A stretch of 64,000 nucleotides of DNA from Chloroflexota bacterium (GCA_023380675.1 JAMCRS010000438.1:58832-122831), one strand, 5' to 3'. Positions 24,929 through 32,520 are shown, numbered from the stretch's first letter. The notes: generated by a model from the sequence alone, not told the origin. Numbers and translations are program-made.

Positions 24929-25204
24929 TCAGTCCGTTTTGCGATTCGCGATCAGGAACAGCCAGAGACCCGCCAACGCCATCAGCGCAAGTTCAATCAA
25001 CCGCGTCATGTCCCGCACCGGCAGACGGTACCCACTCCCATCGGGCTCGTAGATGGACACGGAGACAGGCCGATTCCAGATCAGGCCGCCATGCGGCCAG
25101 GGAAGTTGAATGCGGACCGCCCGCGAGCGAACAATCACCTGAGCACGCCCGGCCCGAATGGGTTCGCTCGCCTTGGTCTCGACTCGAATGATAGGATCGG
25201 GCAT
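24929..25204 (-). CDS. Small protein with C-terminal membrane helix, unknown
   Basis: 91 residues. The first 65 are soluble and beta-rich (IIRVETKASEPIRAGRAQVI...), with a PWPHGGLIWNRPVSVSIYEP segment; the last 22 (LIELALMALAGLWLFLIA) are a membrane helix. GGGAGGAACT precedes the ATG. It lies 25 bases after the kinase gene and 52 before the YtfJ-like gene; pairing with the latter suggests a common membrane complex. Family unknown to me. Confidence 0.7.
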   Translation of the reverse strand: MPDPIIRVETKASEPIRAGRAQVIVRSRAVRIQLPWPHGGLIWNRPVSVSIYEPDGSGYRLPVRDMTRLIELALMALAGLWLFLIANRKTD

Positions 25205-25229
25205 AGTTCCTCCCGCCTGTGCGGCGACG

Positions 25230-26819
25230 TTATGTCGTCGGCTTTTCCTTAATCAGCAGATTATACCACTTTTGCTGGCGCTTGACGGCCTGAGTATAGA
25301 TCTCATGTCGCCCGGCATCAGGCAGGAAGGAAACTCCCAATCGAGCAGGAAGATCCTCCATCCTATTTATAACGCCCAAAGCCTTGAGCGCGAGCAGGGC
25401 AATGCCTCGGCTGGTCGCCTCGGGTTCGCCGGACGCCATCACGGGCGCCCCGAGTACGTCGGCAATAATCTGGGTCCAGACCGGCGAGTGCATCAAGGCG
25501 CCCCCGCTTGCAATCACCTCATGCGCATTCGGAGCTACGGTGCGGAGCAATTCAAACACCAGGTCGAGGCGATAGGCGACTGCTTCCAGCCCGGCGCGCA
25601 GTATTTCAATCGGCCGCGTGTTGAGCGAGAGGCCGAGGATATCCGCCCGCGCGTCGGATACCCAACCCGGCGCCCGCTCACCTGCCAAGAACGGCAGCCG
25701 TAAATCATAAATCTGAAATGGTGCGAGGGCTTCCAACTCGGCCTCCGTTTTGGTCGCATCATCCAACCGGAGCGTGCTCTCCATCCACGCATATAGGCTG
25801 CCCCCTTCGTTCAGCGCGCCTCCAATCAACTCATCATTCTTGTCGACGCGGTACGCCCACAGCCCGGGGGGAACCTCCCCTCTCACCCCCAACCCCCTCT
25901 CTCCTCCCCCAGTGGGAACTTCTCCGCCCACCCCCTTGCCCCCTCTCCCCTCCCCTGCTTGGGGAGGGGAGAGGGGATTGGGGGAGTGGGGAGAGGTCGG
26001 ACCAGGCAGGACCACCCGCATGGCACTGGACGTCCCGACCGTAAGCGCGATCTGCGTCGGATTCACACAGCCGCTGCCGAGGTTCGCCGCCGCGCCGTCG
26101 CCTACCGTTGGGAAAAATGCCGCGCTCTTCAGCGTCGGCCAACGCGCCGCAAATTCCGGGACGAGTCCGTGCAGGGGCGTGTCAAAATCGGAGAGCGGGG
26201 AGAGTTGTTCCACAGAGATGGGCAGCGCGGCGACAAGCTCTCTGTCCCACGCCAATTCCTGGCGGTTCAAAAGGCCCGTCCAGGAAGCGACCGAGAAGGA
26301 GCAAACTCGCCGGCCCAGCCAGCGAAAGAGGAAATACTCGCCGAGGGACATCCACCAACGCGAGCGTGCGAGCAGGTCCGGATGCGCGCGCGCCAGCCAA
26401 AGAAAACGGGCGGGCAGGTAGCTCGTGTGGAAGAACGTGCCGACGCGTTGGTGCACCGCCCGTTCGTCAAAGCGCGCCCGCAGTTCGGTCACCTCGCGCG
26501 CGGCGCGGGTGTCCGCGTAAGTATAAACCGGAGTGACCGCTCGGCCCGCAGCGTCCACTCCGAGAATGTTCCCGACAAGCGAATCCGACCCGACCGCTTT
26601 GATGGATTGGGCATCGGGGCCGGCGGCTGCCAGAATCTGGTCCATCGCATGACAGGCGTGCTCAAACATCTCATCCGGGTCCGCCTCGACACCCCCGTCG
26701 GCGGTCGTGTGCATCTCATAGCGAATTTGCACCTCGGCCCCCGTCGGCTGCGCCGTGGCGTCAAAGAGCATCGCGCGCAGAGACGAAGTCCCGATATCCA
26801 GCGTCAAGACCCAAGTCAT
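25230..26819 (-). CDS. FGGY-family carbohydrate kinase, probably gluconokinase
   Basis: 529 residues from the ATG at 26817-26819 (TWVLTLDIGTSSLRAMLFD, the FGGY ATP-binding start); the longer frame begins in an AT-rich repeat. The region HTSYLPARFLWLARAHPDLL with SLGEYFLFRWLG, and ASWTGLLNRQELAWD, resemble FGGY gluconokinases more than xylulokinases. GTSSAMRVV and LPFLAGERAPGW are further family motifs. Gluconokinase would make 6-phosphogluconate, the substrate of the nearby gnd product. After residue about 270 there is an in-frame insertion of about 45 Pro/Gly-rich residues encoded by a repeat element, and a second repeat encodes FQIYDLRLP. Confidence 0.85.
   Translation of the reverse strand: MTWVLTLDIGTSSLRAMLFDATAQPTGAEVQIRYEMHTTADGGVEADPDEMFEHACHAMDQILAAAGPDAQSIKAVGSDSLVGNILGVDAAGRAVTPVYTYADTRAAREVTELRARFDERAVHQRVGTFFHTSYLPARFLWLARAHPDLLARSRWWMSLGEYFLFRWLGRRVCSFSVASWTGLLNRQELAWDRELVAALPISVEQLSPLSDFDTPLHGLVPEFAARWPTLKSAAFFPTVGDGAAANLGSGCVNPTQIALTVGTSSAMRVVLPGPTSPHSPNPLSPPQAGEGRGGKGVGGEVPTGGGERGLGVRGEVPPGLWAYRVDKNDELIGGALNEGGSLYAWMESTLRLDDATKTEAELEALAPFQIYDLRLPFLAGERAPGWVSDARADILGLSLNTRPIEILRAGLEAVAYRLDLVFELLRTVAPNAHEVIASGGALMHSPVWTQIIADVLGAPVMASGEPEATSRGIALLALKALGVINRMEDLPARLGVSFLPDAGRHEIYTQAVKRQQKWYNLLIKEKPTT
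25694..25719. repeat. 26-bp repeat copy inside kinase gene
   Basis: This stretch (GCAGCCGTAAATCATAAATC then TGAAAT) is identical to 26875-26900 in the intergenic region upstream of the same gene. Here it is coding and yields FQIYDLRLP in the kinase. Confidence 0.85.
25866..26005. repeat. CCCTCCCC palindromic repeat inserted in-frame in kinase gene
   Basis: A C-rich stretch of two imperfect tandem units of about 45 bases (GGGAACCTCCCCTCTCACCC and GGGAACTTCTCCGCCCACCC type) and a perfect 16-bp hairpin: CCCCTCTCCCCTCCCC (25940-25955), loop TGCTT, complement (25961-25976). Related CCCCTCCCC/GGGGAGGGG hairpins lie at 42789-42813 and, in weaker form, at 36001-36027, both intergenic. In the kinase it encodes the low-complexity peptide GERGLGVRGEVPPG and its repeat. 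Confidence 0.8.
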
Positions 26820-26874
26820 TTCGGATTTAAGATTTAGGATATCGGTTTTTTCCATCGATTCGCCCCTGGAATCT

Positions 26875-26920
26875 GCAGCCGTAAATCATAAATCTGAAAT
26901 CTTAAATCTTAAATTCTAAG
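26875..26920. repeat. AT-rich AAATCTT repeat with 26-bp exact copy
   Basis: 26875-26900 is identical to 25694-25719. It continues with CTTAAATCTTAAATTCTAA, an array of imperfect 7-base units. A related segment (ATTTAAGATTTAGGAT) lies at 26824-26840. The element separates the histidine phosphatase and kinase genes. Confidence 0.75.
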
Positions 26921-27520
26921 GTGGTTTGTGTCGTTGATCAGTGTAACCACATAGCCGCCGCGCCGGGTCTCAAAGCGGCTCATGCTCGCATTGTCAAGCT
27001 CAATATTCCAATAGCTGTCGAGGTCAAGACCGATGACGTGGCACAGAATAACACCGCTCGTGACCCTGTGCGAGACCAGGACCAGCGTCTGGTCCGGATG
27101 CAGAGCCGCGAGGTCGGTCAGCGTCTTTTCCACCCGGATGCGTACCGTTTTGAGCGACTCTCCTTTGGGAAATTTGACGTGGCCGGGCGCGTTCAACCAG
27201 TCGTCCACCACCTTGGGGAAATCCTGCCTGGCCTCTGCGATCGTCAGCCCCTCGAGCGCGCCCTCGTCGACATCGTTGAGACCGTCGAGCGGCTGGACGG
27301 CCAAACGATGATTCTCGGCAATGGGCTGAGCCGTCCGGAGAGCGCGCTGGAGGGGACTCGAGTAGATCGCATCGATCTTTTCCCCTACCAGCCGCGCCGC
27401 TACTTGTTGTGCCTGCGCCACGCCCGTCTCATTCAGCGGGATGTCGGCGCGGCCGCGAAACCGCTCGTTCTTGTTCCATTCCGTCTGTCCATGACGAACC
27501 AAGATGAAATGTGTTGCCAT
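26909..27520 (-). CDS. Histidine phosphatase (phosphoglycerate-mutase-like)
   Basis: 203 residues. FILVRHGQTEWNKNERFRGR at the N-terminus carries the phospho-accepting His of the RHG motif; LVLVSHRVTSGVILCHVIG holds the second catalytic His, with R and E residues of the core in place. The family includes cofactor-dependent phosphoglycerate mutases, alpha-ribazole phosphatases and broad sugar phosphatases. Next to sugar-phosphate genes a phosphatase role is likely, but the substrate is open. It is 25 bases after the MFS gene. Confidence 0.9.
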   Translation of the reverse strand: MATHFILVRHGQTEWNKNERFRGRADIPLNETGVAQAQQVAARLVGEKIDAIYSSPLQRALRTAQPIAENHRLAVQPLDGLNDVDEGALEGLTIAEARQDFPKVVDDWLNAPGHVKFPKGESLKTVRIRVEKTLTDLAALHPDQTLVLVSHRVTSGVILCHVIGLDLDSYWNIELDNASMSRFETRRGGYVVTLINDTNHLRI

Positions 27521-27545
27521 CGAATCACCCTTCTGAAATCCGCAA

Positions 27546-28739
27546 TCAGATCAATAGCGCGAGTGCCACGGCGGCGAGCGCCCCCATCGCTCCTCCAAAA
27601 TAAAACGTCACAGGAGGGCCGAACGCATCCCACAAAAAGCCGGCCAGTATCGAGGCCGGCAGGATTCCAAATCCTACAAACGTGGCGTGGAGTCCCATGA
27701 GAGTGGCGCGTAGATCGTATGGAGCAATATCGGAGATGAATGCCTTTTCCACTCCTTCCGTGAACGCGTTGTAGAGCCCGTACGTGGCGAACAACCCCCA
27801 GAGTTGAAGCGGGGTGGCAATCGCAAAGCCGACATAGACGATCCCGTAGGTGAAATACCCGAGGACCAGAAGCGCCTTCCGCCCCACGCGATCCGAGAGA
27901 CGGCCGGCCGGCCAGGAAGCGACGCCGTAGATGACGTTATAAACAAGGTACAGGAGAATGACAGTAGCATCGCTAAATCCGAGGTTTTGGGCCCGCAGCA
28001 GAAGGAATTGATTCGACGAGTTGCCGAGCGCAAACACAAAGACGATGATCAGAAACAGCTTGAGCCGGCGATCAAGCTCCTGCCACCGCGCGCCAAGGTT
28101 CCGCCACCACGGGGCGGTTGGGGCGCGCGGGCTGCCCGCTTGCTGTCCATTTCCCCGGGCCGCCGTGTTCGAGCTCGCCGTTCGTGCGATTCTCTCGCGA
28201 ACAAAAAAAAGGACGACAACGCCAAGGACCGCCGGAATAATCGAGATCAAAAAGATCCCGGTATAGTTGTCGTGCAGGTAGACAAAGAAAAAATAGGCGA
28301 GGATTACGCCCAGGCTTGCACCCGCGGTGTCGAGGGCACGATGCAGGCCAAAGGCGCTCCCGCGGCGGACGACATCGGCTGAATCGGCGATGAGGGCGTC
28401 ACGCGGAGCCGTGCGGATCCCTTTGCCAAAGCGGTCCGCCAGCCGGGCGACGAGTACGAGCGGCCACGTCGTGGAGAGATACAAAAAGACTTTGCCGACG
28501 ACGCTCGCGGTATAACCTGCAATCGTGAGCGATTTGCGCTGCTGAAGTCGGTCCGACCAGTAGCCGGAAAACACGCGGAGGATACTGGCCGTGCTCTCGG
28601 CGAGACCTTCAATCAAGCCGACAATTGCGGGGCTGGCGCCCAGAACAGAGGTGAGATAGAGGGGAATGAGCGGGTACACCATCTCCGAGCTGACGTCTGT
28701 GAGAAAGCTAGTGATGCCCAGAATGATGACGTTGAGCAT
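27546..28739 (-). CDS. MFS transporter
   Basis: 397 residues with about 11-12 membrane segments. N-terminal VIILGITSFLTDVSSEMVYP followed by LIPLYLTSVLG, and the loop 2-3 motif GYWSDRLQQRKSLTIAGYTA, with a second copy GRLSDRVGRKALLVLGYFTY in the C-terminal half, define an MFS permease. RFGKGIRTAPRDALIADS is typical of a subgroup of unknown substrate. It begins the sugar operon and has its own promoter whose start point falls on the ATG, so its mRNA is probably leaderless. Confidence 0.92.
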   Translation of the reverse strand: MLNVIILGITSFLTDVSSEMVYPLIPLYLTSVLGASPAIVGLIEGLAESTASILRVFSGYWSDRLQQRKSLTIAGYTASVVGKVFLYLSTTWPLVLVARLADRFGKGIRTAPRDALIADSADVVRRGSAFGLHRALDTAGASLGVILAYFFFVYLHDNYTGIFLISIIPAVLGVVVLFFVRERIARTASSNTAARGNGQQAGSPRAPTAPWWRNLGARWQELDRRLKLFLIIVFVFALGNSSNQFLLLRAQNLGFSDATVILLYLVYNVIYGVASWPAGRLSDRVGRKALLVLGYFTYGIVYVGFAIATPLQLWGLFATYGLYNAFTEGVEKAFISDIAPYDLRATLMGLHATFVGFGILPASILAGFLWDAFGPPVTFYFGGAMGALAAVALALLI

Positions 28740-28745
28740 GCGAGG

Positions 28746-28774
28746 ATTATATATGAAAAGGGACGCTTAAGCAA
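28746..28774 (-). promoter_or_regulatory. Promoter for a leaderless MFS transcript
   Basis: On the minus strand TTGCTT (28769-28774), 17-base spacer, TATAAT (28746-28751). Only six bases separate the -10 element from the ATG at 28737-28739, so transcription should start at the A of the start codon. No ribosome-binding site precedes this ATG. Confidence 0.7.
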
Positions 28775-28838
28775 GGAAACAACGCCTGACAGACAAATCC
28801 AAACCCCGATTTTCGCCGCCTCCCGCGATTTCGGAAAT

Positions 28839-28867
28839 TTGCGCTTTTGATACCCCTATGCTAGAAT
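28839..28867 (+). promoter_or_regulatory. Promoter of candidate structured RNA
   Basis: TTGCGC (28839-28844), 17-base spacer, TAGAAT (28862-28867). The same TTGCGC with 17-base spacing and TATAAT occurs at 55159-55187. Expected start near 28874. Confidence 0.55.
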
Positions 28868-28873
28868 AATTTG

Positions 28874-29085
28874 TGTTCGCCTTTGGGTAGACTAGCGCCC
28901 AAAGAGCGGAACGGGCTCTGGCCCCCACTAGAGCCCTGACCACGCGGCAGAACCCTGCCAAGTGATCAATTCCGGCCAAAAGATTCCCGATGGTTGGGAA
29001 TCTAGACGATTTCCCCAAAAGGCGCCCTGCGCCCCATATCGAATGTGCGTTCCGTCAGGCCATGCGGCTTTGATTTTTCATGTTG
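28874..29085 (+). ncRNA. Candidate structured non-coding RNA, about 200 nt
   Basis: No frame of note lies here, yet the sequence is full of pairings: CTTTGGG/CCCAAAG (28881-28887 with 28898-28904), GGGCTCT/AGAGCCC (28913-28919 with 28930-28936), GGCAG/CTGCC, and AGATTCCC/GGGAATCT (28981-28988 with 28996-29003). A long-range pairing of CGCCTTTGGG (28879-28888) with CCCCAAAAGGCG (29013-29024) could close the whole fold. A small hairpin (AGGCC/GGCTT) with TTTGATTTTT ends it near 29085. It matches no RNA family core I remember, and 6S RNA cannot be excluded. Confidence 0.45.
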
Positions 29086-29423
29086 CACACCGCTTTAGTA
29101 GTTAAAAGAACTCGCACGTGAGGACGGGGTGTCTCTCACCCGTACGGATTTTTACCCAGCCGCAACGGGTTGTTCCCCACCCAATGGGTTGTTTCCAACC
29201 CGCAACGGGTTGTTTCCAACCCGCACTGACTGGCCCATTGTTGAATTCTCCGTCGTCTGATCGCCCAGTCCAAACCTGCACCAACTTCTGTTCCAAGCCG
29301 GCCATTCCTGTTGCTCCCTCTCACTGCCGGCACCGGTCCGACAACCGGGCAACCACCAGGTTCCTACGGGTTTCGTCTTGCCCGTTCAATATTCCTCTCT
29401 GATCGCAGGTCCTCCTGCAGACC
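29086..29423. other. Intergenic DNA with tandem hairpins
   Basis: No gene is seen. A short hairpin (GGGGTG/CACCCG) lies near 29125-29145, followed by the tandem hairpin array at 29159-29225. Short minus-strand frames here only translate the array (WKQPVAGWKQP-like) and are not genes. Confidence 0.5.
29159..29225. repeat. Tandem 20-21-bp hairpin repeat, three copies
   Basis: Three units of the form AACGGGTTGTTTCCAACCCG, the first diverged (GGGTTGTTCCCCACCC). Each holds GGGTTG-TTTC-CAACCC, a 6-bp stem with a 4-base loop. The units follow directly on one another, then the array decays (GCACTGACTGG). Confidence 0.75.
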
Positions 29424-29485
29424 CCGCAGGGGTTGCGTGTCGCTGGACCCCGCGCCTTTTGCGGGGGTCTAGCAACCCTAGCGGG
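29424..29485 (+). promoter_or_regulatory. Structured leader upstream of the glycosidase-like gene
   Basis: GGGTTGC pairs with GCAACCC on the outside, and GACCCCGC with GCGGGGGTC (one bulge) inside, loop GCCTTTT. It ends about 30 bases before the start codon. The position suggests a 5' untranslated regulatory fold or a remnant terminator; there is no T-tract immediately after. Confidence 0.4.
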
Positions 29486-29516
29486 AACGCCAATTCAGAG
29501 ACAGAGGTCATGAGAA

Positions 29517-32429
29517 TTGAAGAGAACGCCATCCAATCCACTACTCGGGGCTCTTAGTTCCTTCTTCGAAGGACGCTCGGCCGGTCGGCTCGCTTATCTG
29601 CTTGTTCTTCCAGTCCTCTTGCTTTTCGCCCTCGTACTGCCACCCATCTCGCTCCCACAACGCCTGTTCGGCGGCGGAGGGCCAAGTTACACGACTGTCT
29701 ACGCCGGCAAAGCAGGCAGCGTCAGCGATGCGGATGGGAACAAGTTCTCGATTCCCGCTGGCGCATCGAAAGACAGCGTCTCCATCAAGCTCACCGCCCT
29801 GTCTCAGGACGAGTTTGCCAAGAGCGCGGCGGCGCAGACGCTCCCTCCCGCGCTCGCGGTCAAGAGCCGTTTCTACCAGCCCAGTCTCCAGGGGTCGATG
29901 CCCGCCCGGGCCCTTCTCTCCGTGGCCATTCCCTATGGCATTGACTCACTCGGGGCTCTGGACGTCTACGGGGTGACCGGAAAAAAGTGGAGCAAACTGC
30001 CTTTCCAGCTCTACCGGGATCAGCAGCGAATCGACGTCAATTTGACCGGTGCGATCCCCGACGGGGTGCTGGTGGTGCAGACTCGGCCCCAGGCGCCCGT
30101 CATCAGCGCCGACCTCTCCACGAGCGCACCCCTGCCCGCCTCCGCGAACGGGGTGCTCGCGGAGGTGAGCCCGGTCGGCTTGACCATCGCCGATAACGGT
30201 GGGATCGCCGGAAGCATTTCCTCTCAAGCGGCGGCCGGGGCGAGCAGCCCGTACCAGGTGCTACCGACCATCAGCGACCTTGTCGGCGGCCAGCTGCGCA
30301 GCGACCTGGTCGACATCATGATCACAAACTCGAATCTGCGCCAGCAGCATATCCAGGCGCTCGTGGATCTCACGGTCGAAAAGCTGTATCCGGGTGTCAA
30401 TATCGACTATCAGGGCGCCACGCCGGATAACAAGAACGATTTTACCGGTTTTATCCAGGATTTGGCCAAGGCGCTGCATGCCAAAGACAAAGTCCTCAGC
30501 GTCACCCTGGCCGCCCCGGTCCCCAAGTCGGCCGAGACGTGGGATACGGGTCCCTATGATTGGGATGCGATTGCCCGGGCAGCCGACATTGTCCGCATCC
30601 CCTTACCGCTGAATAACAATGCCTATACGGGCAATCCTTCCCCTGTCGAGACCTACTTGCAGTGGGCGGTCGGACGGATGGACCGCTACAAGATCGACCT
30701 GAGCTTTTCGATGCTGAGCCGTGATGAGTTTTCCAACTCCTACTCGCCGATCAACCTGACCGACGCACTCAAAATAATAGGGCCGGTCTCCATCTCTGAC
30801 AACATCCAGCCGGGGGGACAGGCGACCTTTGATCTCCCCAAGATGCGCGACGCGGGTTTCAAGTACGATCCGGTGACGGGGCTCTATTCATTCGCGTATA
30901 GCGACAGCCAGGGACAGGCCCACACCGTCTGGCTGGAAAGCGCCGACAGTCTGGCAAAAAAGCTAGCCATTGCCGCTCAGTTCAATTTGCGCGGTGTCGC
31001 CCTGCGTGATTTTGGCGACAGCCTGGAGGCGCGCGCTTGGGATGTGCTCAAGCAGTATCGCCAGGCGCAAACGCCTGCTTTTCAATCCGCCCCGGCCATC
31101 GTCTGGCGCGTCAACGGACAGGCGGTCGGCAAAGCGCCGGTGAGTGACCCCAAGTTCGTCTGGACCGTGCCGGACCAGATAGGCGATACTCAAGTCGAAG
31201 CCTATCTTTCCTTCGACGACGGCCAAGGCTTGGCCGGATCGGCCGGTTCGACAGTCGTCCAGGTCGCGCAAAACACGACCCCGTCCAAAGCCGGGACGGG
31301 TTCGACAAGCAAGCCGACCGCAACCAAGGCATCCAACTCGGGGAATTCGACGGCCCCCGCAGCGACCAAAACCGTCCGCCCCCCCGCTCCGCAACCGACG
31401 CCGAAACCGCCGCCCGCCCCGGCCAGTAACTTTGTCGGCCAGAACCTGTTCAACTATGGCGCCCAGTTGAACTGGACCAACGCCGACAACAGCAGCGAGA
31501 TGGGTACGCTCAACCAAATGGGCTTTAAATGGGCCAAGATCCAGGTGCGCTGGTGCGACATCTCCGGCTCCAAGACGCAGGCGGACCTGAGCCAAATCGG
31601 GCGGCTCTTGGACACCGCGAACGCTCACGGCATCAAGGTCATGCTTAGTATCGTCTGCGCGCCCAAGTGGTCGCGCGCCGATGGAGGGGCCGGCGGGTCG
31701 GGGCCGCCGGACAATATGCAGGACGCTGCGGATTTCATGGGGGGTGTGGCCTCGTTCTTCTGCGGCAATCCGGCCCTCGGCGCCATTGAGGTCTGGAACG
31801 AGCACAACCTGTTGACCGAATGGCACGGCAAGCCCATTTCCGCCGCGCTGTATATGGACATGTTGAAGCGATCGTACACTTCGATAAAGCAAAAGTGTCC
31901 GCGGGTCATCGTCGTCTCCGGGGCGCCCACGCCGACCGGAGTAACGAACAGCACAGCCATGGACGACGTGGCATTTCTCACCCAGCTCTATCAAAACGGC
32001 CTCAAGGACTATTCAGACGCTATCGGCGCCCACCCCAGCGGTTTCGGCAATGCTCCCGATGTTCCCCCGGGCACTCCGAACGCGACCGGGCAATTTCAAG
32101 GACATCGCTCGTTCTACTTCCGCGGCACGATGGAGGCCTATCGGGCCGTCATGGTCCAGTTCGGCGATAGGAACAAGCAGATCTGGCCGACCGAATTCGG
32201 GTGGGGGGTGGATCCAAGCCCAAAGCCGGGATACGAGTACGAAAAGTTCATAACCGAGAGCCAGCAAGCGGCCTGGCTCGTCAAAGCCTATCAACTGATG
32301 AAGTCGTGGGGCTATGTGGGTGTCGGGTTCGTGTGGAACCTGGATTTCACGGACATGAGCAACGAGACTGGCGCTTTCCACATCCTCGGCCGCCCGGCGT
32401 TCGGTGCCTTGGCCGGCATGGCCAAGTAG
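29517..32429 (+). CDS. Secreted two-domain protein: GH18-like plus clan GH-A glycosidase-like
   Basis: 970 residues from a TTG at 29517; AGAGGT at 29503-29508 fits this start, and an in-frame TGA lies at 29511. Residues about 25-45 form a membrane segment. Residues about 235-550 resemble GH18/YaaH-like TIM barrels (TISDLVGGQLRSDLVDIMIT, then VEKLYPGVNIDYQGA), but the catalytic Glu of the DxxDxDxE motif is Gln at residue 299. A Ser/Thr/Pro-rich linker covers about 605-655. Residues about 656-970 are a GH-A barrel: AIEVWNEHNLL (acid/base Glu near 763) and IWPTEFGWGVD (nucleophile near 892), as in GH39/GH5-like enzymes. It is probably a surface polysaccharide hydrolase whose first barrel only binds. 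Confidence 0.8.
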   Translation: MKRTPSNPLLGALSSFFEGRSAGRLAYLLVLPVLLLFALVLPPISLPQRLFGGGGPSYTTVYAGKAGSVSDADGNKFSIPAGASKDSVSIKLTALSQDEFAKSAAAQTLPPALAVKSRFYQPSLQGSMPARALLSVAIPYGIDSLGALDVYGVTGKKWSKLPFQLYRDQQRIDVNLTGAIPDGVLVVQTRPQAPVISADLSTSAPLPASANGVLAEVSPVGLTIADNGGIAGSISSQAAAGASSPYQVLPTISDLVGGQLRSDLVDIMITNSNLRQQHIQALVDLTVEKLYPGVNIDYQGATPDNKNDFTGFIQDLAKALHAKDKVLSVTLAAPVPKSAETWDTGPYDWDAIARAADIVRIPLPLNNNAYTGNPSPVETYLQWAVGRMDRYKIDLSFSMLSRDEFSNSYSPINLTDALKIIGPVSISDNIQPGGQATFDLPKMRDAGFKYDPVTGLYSFAYSDSQGQAHTVWLESADSLAKKLAIAAQFNLRGVALRDFGDSLEARAWDVLKQYRQAQTPAFQSAPAIVWRVNGQAVGKAPVSDPKFVWTVPDQIGDTQVEAYLSFDDGQGLAGSAGSTVVQVAQNTTPSKAGTGSTSKPTATKASNSGNSTAPAATKTVRPPAPQPTPKPPPAPASNFVGQNLFNYGAQLNWTNADNSSEMGTLNQMGFKWAKIQVRWCDISGSKTQADLSQIGRLLDTANAHGIKVMLSIVCAPKWSRADGGAGGSGPPDNMQDAADFMGGVASFFCGNPALGAIEVWNEHNLLTEWHGKPISAALYMDMLKRSYTSIKQKCPRVIVVSGAPTPTGVTNSTAMDDVAFLTQLYQNGLKDYSDAIGAHPSGFGNAPDVPPGTPNATGQFQGHRSFYFRGTMEAYRAVMVQFGDRNKQIWPTEFGWGVDPSPKPGYEYEKFITESQQAAWLVKAYQLMKSWGYVGVGFVWNLDFTDMSNETGAFHILGRPAFGALAGMAK

Positions 32430-32488
32430 GTTGAGAGGCAAGCAGTGAGAATCGCTTGAGCTGACTAGCTGGATTAAGCTATCGAACA

Positions 32489-32520
32489 GGGGCGCACGCC
32501 GTACGGCGTGCGCCCCGCTT
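32489..32520 (+). terminator. Palindromic terminator after glycosidase-like gene
   Basis: A perfect 28-base palindrome (GGGGCGCACGCCGT and its complement, 32489-32516) followed by GCTTTCT. It lies 60 bases after the stop codon. Confidence 0.7.

Noticed and set aside
28874..29085. tmRNA, RNase P RNA or SRP RNA
   Set aside because: I looked for their conserved cores and found none; the locus is left as an unassigned RNA candidate.
29159..29225. CRISPR array
   Set aside because: The units abut each other with no spacers and are only 20-21 bases; no cas gene is present anywhere in the window.
29136..29352. Minus-strand frames giving repeated WKQP or GNNPL peptides
   Set aside because: They only translate the tandem hairpin repeat, in three frames at once; not genes.
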